This document shows, one piece after another, positions 51,569 to 61,674 of a DNA stretch of 64,000 nucleotides. The notes below the pieces were generated by a model. That model searched no databases. It was not told the DNA's origin and saw nothing but the letters and a program-made list of their open reading frames with translations. How positions within the stretch are numbered: the first letter of the stretch is position 1; each line of letters opens with the position of its first letter. Both the position numbers and the translations under genes were made by a program. This DNA comes from Tanypteryx hageni (taxonomy: Eukaryota > Arthropoda > Insecta > Odonata > Petaluridae), in the NCBI GenBank assembly GCA_028673005.1, contig CM054115.1, positions 107,007,172 through 107,071,171 of the forward strand, given 5' to 3'.

Positions 51569-52560
51569 GAGGGTGAATCAAAAAGTTCCCGAAATTATCA
51601 TATAAAAACAAAAAAAGACTCAAAAAGAACAATTTATTTTGGAGTGTTTTTTTCAACATATTCACCATTTAACTCTATACACCATCGTTCTAACCCATTT
51701 CTGTAGAAATTTTGATAGTTTGAATGAATCCAGTTCAAAACTGCTTGTTTGGCCTAAGATATCGATTCCCAGCGAACTCCCTTGATGGGCTCCTTTCATT
51801 TGGGAAACAGAAAAAAAGTCCGAATGAGCCAAGTCTGGACTGTAGGGTGGGTGAGACAACGTTTCTCAGCGCAATTCTCGAAGCACAGCTCTTGATATCG
51901 TAGATGAATGTGCTGGAGCATTGTCATGGTGAAACAGAATTCGCCGATGCAGTTTCTCAGGTCTTTTTTTATAAGCGCAGCGTTCAGTTTTTTAAAAACT
52001 TTTTCGTAATAACCTCCTGTTACTGTCCATTGCCCCTCAAGAAAATCGACCATGGTTACGCCTTCCCTATCCCAAAAAACATTTGCCATAACCTTCTTGA
52101 TTGATCGTTCAGCTTTGAACTTTATTGGTCCACTTGACCCCCTTGGTAACCATTGTTTAGATTGAATTTTGCTTTCCGGATCGTACTGGTAGATCCATCG
52201 AAAGAAATCTTCTGGGTCTGCATCAAATCGGTTGAGGAACTCAACTGCATGGTCAGCTCTCTGAGTCTGTGTTCAGGGCGCAACGCTTTCGGTACCCATC
52301 TAGCAGAAAGTTTGCTTAATCCTAAACTATCTTTGAGGATTGATTGAGCTGAGCCATATGAGATGTCCTAACGTTTGGCTGTCATTTGCACTGAAACTCG
52401 TCTATCCTATTCCACAATTGATTGGACGGCAACCACGGTTTTTTCGTTGATCGACGTTGATGGTCTTCCACTTCGATAGTCATCTTTAACGCCTTCTTGT
52501 CCAAGCTTAAACCGTTTAATCCATTCATAAATGTCATTTTGGTCATGTATTTATGTGAAG
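51569..52560 (-). mobile_element. mariner-family transposon, one end missing
   Basis: The left terminus cgagggtgaatcaaaaagtt follows a TA, as expected for mariner. The interior is a minus-strand transposase. The other terminus was not found and the N-terminal coding end is truncated near 52560. Confidence 0.8.
51600..52550 (-). pseudogene. mariner transposase, frameshifted
   Basis: The minus strand reads EWIKRFKLGQEGVKDDYRSG RPSTS (helix-turn-helix region), YGSAQSILKDSLGLSKLSAR WVPKAL, then RWIYQYDPESKIQSKQWLPR, KKVMANVFWDREGVTMVDFL and SHPPYSPDLAHSDFF, the blocks of a mariner transposase in order. Stops and frame changes occur at several points, and the first catalytic Asp block (T-DE) is damaged. 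The enzyme would cut and paste the element into TA sites; this copy is inactive. Confidence 0.85.
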
Positions 52561-53000
52561 ATTCTATGTAGCTCCTAAGTTGGTTGAAATCGGTTCAGCA
52601 AGATCTTCCCTGATATGTACGTACAGGCAAATGGACATTGCCGAAATTTGGAACGACCGTTCAGTGGGGACCCCTCGAAATCGTGAAATTTGGATCGACC
52701 CTACATTACGATCCTTGACCCCGTAGACCGATTTTATCCATTTTAGGCTCGAAAATGTATTTCATCAAAACATTGATATTATTAGAGAATTCATCAAAAT
52801 CGGTCAACTAGTTGCCGAGATATCTAAAAAAACCGGCATTTGGACCAATGGGGACCCTCGCCCCCCGTCGGCCGATTTGAATTATTTTTGGCACTACAAC
52901 CCTCAGGATCAACCTGAAGCTGCTGCCAAATTTTGAAGCTCCTACGTTTATTTTCTGAAGAGCTATGGCTGCCACAGACAGACAAACATTCTCTTTTATT
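52561..53000. repeat. Unidentified dispersed element 3' end
   Basis: It holds the phrases 'gttgaaatcggttcagcaag' and, at the end, 'cagacaaacattctctttta' followed by 'tttata'. Such endings recur in many arthropod repeats. No ORF. Its relation to the mariner is unclear. Confidence 0.4.
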
Positions 53001-55133
53001 TATAGGATTGGTATAAAGTTTTTACTCTGGTTTTCCCATTTATCTTTAGACTCGAACATACAACACACTTGCTACCAATTGGAACATCATATGCTGTTTT
53101 GGGCAACGGTTGACGTTTTACGTCGAAGCATTGCTCCTGAAATAAAATCCGTAGTTCCGAAACGTGTTGTTTTTGCAGGTTTTTCAAACAAATCCGCTTA
53201 TGCGTTCGGTTTGTCCGTCAGTCTGTCTGACGCGCTAACTCCTCCTAAACGATAGCAGTTCGAGACTTAATTTTTTCGCCAATCTATTTAATATTGTGCA
53301 CGTTTCATTTTGGAGGTTCTAGTGGTCGGCAGAATGGAGGTAAACGTTTTAATTTTAATTTCCTTTTTTGATAAACATTTTTTAATAAATTCTTCTTCTT
53401 AATTATTATTTTTCAAAATTTATTTCACCACTAATTATACTAATAGACAAATTTAAACATTCTGTGTTAACAAAATTTAAAAAAAACCATTTACTATCTT
53501 CTTCTGCAGCTTTTTCCTTACTTGTTTCTTCGTAATATTTCAATAGCATCCTAGAAGTGCCTTTCGAGTTTTGCTCAGTGGAAAACATTTCCGATTCGAT
53601 GGGTTTGCGGCGACATTCTTCGGGGTCGATAACAAAATAAACATCACTTCATATAACGATATAAAATCACAAGTTTCTTCAGGATTGACAATAATACATC
53701 TCTTCTACCTCAAAGAAACATTTTGCAACTCGGAGCATTATATTGAGCCGCTTAACTATTCTCTCCACGCAGCAAAACCCGAAAAAAGCGTCGACTCGAC
53801 AATGAATTCCGCCTCGGCGAAAAACTCCGCTCTAACAAAAAGGTATCATTACCGACAGCTGACGCCGCCAACTTCCAAGCACCACGTTGTCAGTAAGCGC
53901 AACTATGAATTGTAGATTAAAGTAAATATGCAATTCAGAAATTAGAAGAATTCATTGTTATAGAATGCCCTAGTATTTTTATTTACTGAACTTATCTTAA
54001 TATACACGTTCATATTTGATATTTTTTAATAGGATGTCTAACTCCTCCAATTTTTCTTGATTTTGCGTGGAGAAATAGTAATTTAATAAACATATTTGTG
54101 TGCATCTCTTGCATGCAGAATATTTGCAAGCATATATATAATAGATTGTAAGTGCATAATTATCCTAAGCCTACTTAAAAAATTTCATTAGAATGCTTGG
54201 CCGCGGGGAGAGGCCGAAATTTAAAGTTTTTTTAAATTATGGACAATCGTCTGATAATAATAACGAATAACATTTCTAAGTTGACTTTATAAAAAACTAG
54301 CAGAAGTACCCGGCCTTGCTGGGGTTTAAGGTTAAGAACAAATAATCAATACTGTGTATAAAGAAACACTTTTAGCACGAAAAAATTGTAAGTTATTTGA
54401 CTCAATTCAACGTTTTCGGGTTTCTGATTCTATATTGATAAGAAATTTATATTTGAGTGTTAATCATTCAACCTTCTGTTGCATAAAAGTTATGTATTAA
54501 TACAATGTATGAGGGTCGATCTTGCGAATTTGATACGTGATTTCCGTTAATAAACGCTAATTTTCGAAACTAAACACAATTTTTAAAAATTACTTAGTAA
54601 CTTTCAGAATTTGTTGATACTTTGTTAATAATGTTACAGCCAACTTAATAAAAGATTAATTATTTTGATGCAGGCAAATGTTTTAAGTTTGGAACTGTAC
54701 AGTTTTGACATTTCTGATGAACTTTTTTTAAATTAAAATGTTTACGTTTTTATCTACTTTGTCCGCAATTTTCGCACTATACACCTTAAAAATATGCCTC
54801 TTGCATTTTTATAGCACAAAAAATTATTTAAATCACTTTCTCATTTCATATCCTTCAAACCATTTTTATATTATGGGTATTTTTTAAATACGCCCCGGGA
54901 TTTATTAGGGACATTTGTATTTAATTAGTCCCACTCGAAAACAGTTCAAAAAAGTATTATCATAGGTTTTGTAGCGAAATCGTTTTATCGAATAATGTTT
55001 TTCATAAAATGTAAACACGAACAATATAAGCACGTGATATCACATTTCTACGGTAATAAAAAATAATTACAAAAATCGTCAAAAATTAGATGGGCCCTGC
55101 TTAGTACATCTGCCTTACTTAGAATATATATAT
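53001..55133. other. Spacer without a supported gene
   Basis: The 114-codon frame at 53571-53915 and the minus frame at 52996-53187 have no family resemblance and no splice context. 54297-54320 holds an 'actagcagaagtacccggcc' repeat-end motif. Confidence 0.4.
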
Positions 55134-55339
55134 TAACTTAAGGAAAAGAAAAGGTAGTGATGAGGGTGGCAACAAGGTGTTGAGGGAAGCCCAGCGGACA
55201 CTTACCAAGTTGGGGACCAAGTTGGCAGGCTGCTGGGGGCGTCGAAGAGACACGTAAAACACACGAACACAAAAAAAAAACAAATAAACACGCAAGCTTA
55301 TCGGGCCTATGCCCTTCTTCAGCGAAAGAGTAACGTAAA

Positions 55340-55343
<4 letters not shown>
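55134..55343 (-). repeat. TA-associated unit, copy 1 (diverged)
   Basis: Minus-strand reading: gctgaagaagggcataggcc, 'cgataagcttgcgtg', then an AC/GT-rich middle and 'caacaccttgttgcca'. It aligns with copies 2 and 3 at roughly 70 to 75 percent by eye. A TA tract follows on its right. Confidence 0.75.

Positions 55344-55400
<57 letters not shown>
55344..55400. repeat. (TA)n microsatellite
   Basis: About 28 TA units between copies 1 and 2. Confidence 0.95.
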
Positions 55401-55401
<1 letters not shown>

Positions 55402-55780
55402 CAACTTACGGAAAAGGAAAGGTAAAATAGATATATGGATGTCAACAAGGTGTTGGGATGAGGAAACCCAGTGAGCACTCACCAATCAGACGACTTCAGG
55501 TTGGCGAGGCCCCGGGGATGTCGAAGCGACACACGTAAAATAACACAAAAACACAGAAACATCACAAACGTAAAGCTTTCGGAACTACTCCTTCTTCAGC
55601 TACAGCTTCTCTCTCTGTAGCTGAAGAAGGAGTAGTTCCGAAAGCTTTACGTTTGTGATGTTTCTGTGTTTTTGTGTTATTTTAAGTGTGTCGCTTCGAC
55701 ATCCCCGGGCCTCGCCAACCTGAAGTCGTCTGATTGGTGAGTGCTCACTGGGTTTCCTCATCCCAACACCTTGTTGACAT

Positions 55781-55788
<8 letters not shown>
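55401..55788. repeat. TA-associated units, copies 2 and 3, forming a ~175-bp-arm inverted repeat
   Basis: The left arm 55431-55605 and right arm 55615-55788 differ by about one mismatch and one indel, with the 9-base spacer cttctctct. The outer ends (atatggatgtcaacaaggtg and its inverse) run into TA sequence. The inner ends carry ctgtagctgaagaaggagta and 'gttccgaaagctt'. Confidence 0.85.

Positions 55789-55855
<67 letters not shown>
55783..55855. repeat. (TA)n(CA)n microsatellite
   Basis: About 21 TA units then about 15 CA units. Confidence 0.95.
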
Positions 55856-55859
<4 letters not shown>

Positions 55860-57179
55860 AGAAAATACATGCATTAGAAATAGAAAATAATTAGGTCGTT
55901 TAATATTTTCTTTTACAGATATAAATAATAAGATAACTAAAATATATAAGAAATAAGAGTAAGATCAAATAAGAAGAGAAAGATATGAGAAGAAAGAAAC
56001 AATTAAAATGAATTAATGAAGAACCCAGAAAAAAATAATTTTTCCTGAATCAAATCCAAACAAGTTACTTAACTCGCGTACGCGGTTCTTCCTCTTGCAT
56101 TTACGAAGTCGCTTTCACATATAACTTGCGCTAATCTTTATCTCACAATACCAACAATGCAATTGACAGAAGTTTGTTTATTTACGTTACCATGACAAAA
56201 ATAACAAACTCGCATACCCGGTTTTCCTAGTTCAGGAAGTCAGCAACAATTGGATATACATGACAACCATAAGTTTTCGATTGAAAAATGTCGAAATTTT
56301 GCTGTTAAAAGTGTAATTTAGGAAATCTTTGGTCCGTATTTGAAATTTGACGGTAGGGAAACAAAATTTCATTTATTTCTGCGTTCCTGGGTCAAGTCTG
56401 GAACTCGTATTTGGGTTATTAGTAATTTTAAAGTCCAATTTAAAATGTTTCTACACTCATACCCGTGTTATTCAAATGGGAAAAAATTAGAAGAGAAAAT
56501 CTTTAAAAAATAAAAATGGTTAATCAAATCGGTTTAAAAACCCTACTACACCACCTTTCTCTGCATGGCGATTAAAATGATACCTTTCTCTTACTTCTAC
56601 GTTCTGTAGTTCTCGAGTTATAGAATCACACACATACATACAAACACTTACTTTTATAGATATACTAGCGATAGGTTGCCCGGGACCCAGAGCAGTGTAA
56701 AAATGACCTAATTAAAATAACATGAATATTAATTTATTTTATTGTACTTGCGATAATTATTTTTTTAAACATCTGAAATGTTCAGGATATACTGCGTTTC
56801 TCGTGCAAAATAAAATCAAATGAAGATGTGCAACTTTATCTGTGTAAGTTTTTCCTATTGTTATGTTAAAGAAACACTCTTACTTATGTGAATACGAACC
56901 AACCAACCAAACTGTTAAAAACAAGCAACTATATATAGGTATTCGATTTTAGTCCCTGAAACTAAATACGAATTAATAAAACAGTGAAACACGAAAACTC
57001 TTTTGCAGCTGTGCTTAAAGGAAAGTATATGCGCGTCATTTTATATTACGATAATGTCATGTTTCTATAAACATTGTAACAACAATGCAAACATTCTATT
57101 AATATTACAAATTTAATTTTTTTTGCTAGGAAATTACAGTCAGAGAATTACTCATTCGAATGTCAATTGTTATAAAATA
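55856..57179. other. Spacer with old repeat ends
   Basis: The stretch 'acaaacacttacttttatag' at 56640 and 'actagcgataggttgcccgg' at 56665 look like adjoining ends of dispersed repeats. No gene. Confidence 0.4.
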
Positions 57180-57705
57180 CAAATCGAACACAAATAATTC
57201 ATTATGATTCATTAATTCTCCTTAATAGCATAAATTAGACGTGATCGTAGCATTTCGTGTATCTGTTCCCATTGAAGAGCTCGCAGCCATGGCAGTTAAC
57301 ATTTTCCATTGTTGAAAACCGTAAAATATTCCCTTTTTCCACTATAAAAGTTAATAATTACGCTAATTCAATACGTATTAGAATTCTGCTTTCAAAAATA
57401 AGAAAACATTCTTTTTTACATAGAACTGTTCAAGTCCCGAGTTCGTATCTCAATTTTAAATAATTTAAAAATGCAATTTTATAAAGCCCTGCACCGATTG
57501 AACTTACTTTCCCATGCTTTTCTTATGGGGGAAAGATGGGGTAAAAACAACCCCTGAAAAAGTAAAAACAATACGCCCGAGGTACACACTCTCAGGTTCT
57601 CCTAAGTACGCATGCCAAGTTTCAGCTTTCTAGGTCTCTTGGTTTTGGAGTTACAGCGTTAACACACAAACACACATTTACTTTTATTTATATGAAGATA
57701 AGATA
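57180..57705 (+). repeat. Dispersed repeat family D, longest copy
   Basis: It aligns with 19010-19490 and continues to an ending 'acacacatttacttttattt'. Confidence 0.7.
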
Positions 57706-58369
57706 AGATAGGTATACATTAGACTCTATTGAAATTCTTATAAGATTTCAGTACTCCGCAAAAGGGGAATGTATTGAGAAAATGTTATTTTTTGTCAGGA
57801 TTAGATTGTCGGGAATGACTTAACGAGTATCGAAGTTAGTGGGAGCAGCGTAATTTATTTAGTTACGCCTTTACTGTCGAGTTTTGTTCAAAATTTAAAC
57901 TCTATCAACAAAAGTGAATCATTGTGAAAGTTTGTATTTACGATAATATAGCAAATGATAATATAAAAATATATTTTTATGAAAATTTTTACATTGATAA
58001 TCCTCATATACATAATTTTGAATGTAAGTTCGTTCGTACGTACGTACGTAAACTTGACGCTGACGTCATAAATGACACTTTTTAACGCGTTTTTAACAAA
58101 CCTCCCGATTAGGTGGAAGGTTGAAATTTCGCAGAAATGTTTGATTCAGATATAAAAATTAAATTACGAAAACAAATACGGAAAAAGACCCAGGTTCGAC
58201 TTCCCTAAGATAACACGTAAAAAGCGGCTTTTTAAAGCGCAGGCTGTTATTCTTTTCAAATTTAAAATTAGAAAAAATTGACGTACGATCTTCGAATTTA
58301 AACTATGATTTAGGAAAATTAATTAAGTTTCTTATTCTATTCATCTTTTTCCGCCTACCGTTCGAAATC
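57706..58369. other. Spacer, no gene
   Basis: It includes a (CGTA)n run at 58032-58050 and a 'gacgtcataaatgacac' repeat-like segment. Confidence 0.4.
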
Positions 58370-58665
58370 TCTCATATTAAACATTTCAATCACATATTTT
58401 GGGAAAATATCGGCTTTTAAACGGGATGTTGCTTGCCGACCACGTCATCGTTAAACTTCGAAAATCAATTGTTGTCTCAACCCGCATACGTGTAATATAT
58501 ACGAGTGCATAGATTGCCTTAAATTTGGGACTAGGAAGTATTTTTTCAGAGGAGGGAGAGGATGGGGGGGGGGGGGGGAGAGAAAAGGAGGAAGAATGGG
58601 AAGCGCCTTAAATTTAATACTTAATCCACGCATACCCGTCATATTTGACGGGTAATTACGCTGGT
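58370..58665 (+). repeat. Dispersed repeat family B copy
   Basis: It matches 48561-49172, with a short G/A-rich tract (58545-58600, including a run of 15 G at 58564-58578) in place of the long one, and the same 'atttgacgggtaattacgct' terminus. Confidence 0.75.
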
Positions 58666-58684
58666 ACCTATACATATGTGCAAA

Positions 58685-59540
58685 GCCTTAGTGAGGGCGG
58701 GACAACCGGGGCACGTGCCCAGGGCGCAAAATGGAAGTCTTATTATACACTAGATAAAATGTGAGTTACACGAAAATAAGAGGAAGGAAAGGAAATTTCA
58801 TGACAAGGTGGAAATTGAAGCGCCCTCAATACCTGAAACAGCAGAAAATACTCTCTACGATGCAGTACTACATGAGGCAACAAATTCTCTTCAGACGCAG
58901 CTGTCGGTACGATTTACATCTTTATATGAAACTCATAATGCTTTAAAATTTTTAAGTTGTGCTGTATATAACATGAATGAAGATGTAATTATAAATTCCT
59001 GTAAAAATGCTGCTAGTATGTACGAAAACGATGAGGATGAACGCGAGTTAATCGTAGAAGTTCGCAGTTTGAAACACCACCTGCCATCGATATAAAGTGT
59101 AAAAATTACGCAGAAAGGAATTTTAGGATTTCTTCACGAATACAAACTTTTGTTCATTTCCCAATGTGGAAATTTTACTGAGAATTTTTCTGACATTCGT
59201 CGCATCAATTTTAACTAGAGAGCGTTCTTGTAGTAAACTAAAATCGATCAAAAATTACCTACGGTCGTCAGTGAACTAAGAGAGACTTTCTGCTCTGGCC
59301 ATTGAGCATGACACTGCTAAAAATATAGATTTCAATAACAATAATAATATAATAATAATCAATACAATATCATGGTTTTTAGTCAGTGTTTGGTAATGAC
59401 ACCAGAAAAAGGTGGTAACCCTAAACATACCACAACGACGCAAATTCGGAATTTTACTACTCAAAGCAAAATTTTGGTTTTAATTGTTCCAACGACGCCA
59501 CTTCGAGAAAGACGCAAAGCGAGGTCTGGGTGTATTTAGA
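58685..59540 (+). pseudogene. hAT (ZMYM1-like) relic
   Basis: Left flank 'gagggcgggacaaccggggc' and 'acgtgcccagggcgc' is typical of ends of this hAT group. The frame at 58808-59095 reads LSVRFTSLYETHNALKFLSC, then SMYENDEDERELIVEVRS, the part before the dimerisation domain. After frame changes, ERSCSKLKSIKNYLRSSV and ERLSALAIEHDTAKNIDF represent the dimerisation domain near 59215-59325. Everything upstream of this is deleted. It is inactive. Confidence 0.65.
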
Positions 59541-60592
59541 ATAAAATTAATTTTTGCGTAATTAAAATAGATATAATATTTTGAAATATTACCTTATATA
59601 TTTGTTAGTTGATAGTTAAAGTGAAAGGAATCGCCTGCATTAAAAGGGGTTAGTAGATCCATACAATTTTGGAGACGTTAATATGCAGAATATTTTTGTG
59701 AGCTTTCGCCGTGTGGTGATTATTTGTACTGTTCAGCGTTTCGTTCCAGTTTTGACGTCTTTATTGTTGAAGCTGATCTGTGTGACACGAGCGAAAAGTA
59801 AAAGTTTTCTTATGCTATCCATGCAGTGCAGCACCCGAAATCTTCGACTGCATTCAATACCTCTGCGAAATACATCTCTCCATTGTGTACTGCAATTAAA
59901 AGTTTTCTTTTGTATAGCTGTGATAAATTTATTCGTCTGTAGATTTGTCCAAGTGATATGAACTGAGGACTGTGCTTATCAGAAATAAGAATACCAAGGA
60001 CAGCGAGGGCGGTCTAGGACAGGACAAGACTATTTTGTCAAGCTAAAATATTGTTGAAAGGTATATGTATTTATATCTATACATATTTACTTTGAAAGTT
60101 TGTATACTAAAATTTTGAAATAAAAAGTTAAGAAAACTTGAAAGAAAGGAAAATTGAATGCTACAAAAGTATCTCTAAATCAGAATTTTTAAAATCATTG
60201 GGGCATTAAAGAAGGTTAGCGTTTAGCGCATCCAACAGTGAACGTATGGCGGTGTCATACGTTTTCAGCGTCCATACTCTGTAGATCAGACGGCGTGTTA
60301 TTCAATGAATTTGGCATAGTGGGTGTTGTTGATTTAATAATAAAAAGTTGCTAAATTAATTCTTTAGAAGTGAAAATTCCACAAATTTATTTTTTTAATA
60401 CAATAAGTTTAAAAAATTCAATATGAAACTATATTTGGCTCTTGCCTATTTCTATGGATCACATGAATCACCTGCTCTCTCTCTCGTTATATCCACAGTA
60501 TTCCCTTTTTGCTAAGGCCTCCTGACTGGGTTGGTTTGGTCGGTTTTGGTTGGTTTGCTGTCTTTCTTTGTTTTGAAACAGGAAAAAAATTC
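59541..60592. other. Spacer, no supported gene
   Basis: A 92-codon frame at 59683-59961 has no recognisable family. Confidence 0.4.
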
Positions 60593-60663
60593 AGCTACGA
60601 CCGGGAATCGAACCCGAGTCTTCCACTTTCCGGGCGGATATTCTACCAATGAACTATCGTAGC
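60593..60663 (-). tRNA. tRNA-like sequence, probable pseudogene or tRNA-derived relic
   Basis: Minus strand, 71 bases. Acceptor stem GCTACGA/TCGTAGC pairs 7 of 7. The D arm is GTTC-ATTGGTA-GAAT and the T arm TCGGG-TTCGATT-CCCGG. The internal promoter boxes are perfect: A box TAGTTCATTGG and B box GGTTCGATTCC. The anticodon arm is TCCGC-CCGGAAA-GTGGA, which would give anticodon GGA with C instead of U before it. A serine tRNA should have a long variable arm and this has four bases, so the molecule is unlikely to be a working serine tRNA. The sides resemble glycine-type tRNAs. No CCA and no run of T directly after the 3' end. Confidence 0.5.
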
Positions 60664-61100
60664 AGTTTATTTTCCCGATTCTGGACGCGGGAACGGAAAA
60701 AATAAGCGATTCCCGTTCATAGCAGAATTTTTTCGTTTCAAACTTATTCCCAAAATTACAGCTTATGCCTATCTGCATAGAATATTTAGATCATATCGTT
60801 CCATCAATTTTTATCTTTCGTAGTATTAACCGTTGAAGATCATTTAAATGAAGCATGTTTGTTGCGTCATTCTGATTTACTTTTATTCTTTATCTGAATC
60901 GCTAGCATTATTGCGCTGAAGTCACTTAGAATGGCTCGATGTTTAGGTTGATATTTTTGTTAGTATTCACCGTAGAAGTATAAAAATTGCTAGTGCTCAG
61001 TGCGACAATTCGAGGGTATTTTTGAGTTGCATTTAAGTAAATAAATAATAAAAACAAGTGTTGCATTACCATTTCTTATTAGATTTCAGAGCTAACTCCT
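60664..61100. other. Spacer, no feature
   Basis: Nothing recognised. Confidence 0.4.
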
Positions 61101-61395
61101 ACTATAAAGGCTACCAACAGAGTTGCAGCTACGAGAGTCATTTCTAGGTAATGCACAATTTACTGTTATTCCAATTAAAAAAATTGTCTCAAAACGCTTC
61201 AATATAATCACCATCCTGTATGACCGTCCCCCAACGCTTCAGTATGTTTGGCACACTTGTCAGCATACCCTAGGTGTTGATGCTACGGATAGCTCGGGTC
61301 ACTTCATTGAACGCCTTCAAGATCAGGGGTCTCATATTCGCGGCCCGCGGACTGCATGCGAACCCCGTGGTGCATTTCTGCGGCCCACGAAATAA
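61101..61395. other. Possible transposase scrap and hAT-like end
   Basis: The minus strand around 61190-61320 reads ...KAFNEVTRAIRSI and SVPNILKRWGTVIQDGDY, weakly like a mariner-type C-terminus. 61325-61390 has 'caggggtctcatattcgcgg' followed by 'cccgcgg', like a decayed hAT left end. Both are tentative. Confidence 0.3.
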
Positions 61396-61674
61396 GCTAG
61401 TTTACACCAGGCGGAAAAAACTCAAATGTATTTCTTATAAAATGTTTCATGTAAATCTAAGAAATTTAATAATTATGTTAGGTCAGCAGTTTTAAAACAT
61501 ACGCAGTTTATTGCTCATTCAGATTTAAAAAAATTCTGCACAGGTGGAGTACTAAGTATGTTCTTCCTGCTTCCATTGTGTGCTTTGCGTGTCAAAAGAA
61601 ACTAATCCTCGACGCCGAAACTAGCATTTTTGTAATGAATGGATTTAAGGCCGCTTCATAGGGTTGGGACGATT

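Noticed and set aside
53571..53915. 114-codon open frame
   Set aside because: No family resemblance, no splice context, AT-rich like the flanks; chance frame in spacer.
55119..55854. Several minus-strand ORFs with long Tyr-Ile runs
   Set aside because: These are translations of TA microsatellites.
59683..59961. 92-codon frame with hydrophobic stretches
   Set aside because: Composition is T-rich and typical of random AT-rich DNA; no homologue recognised and no signals around it.
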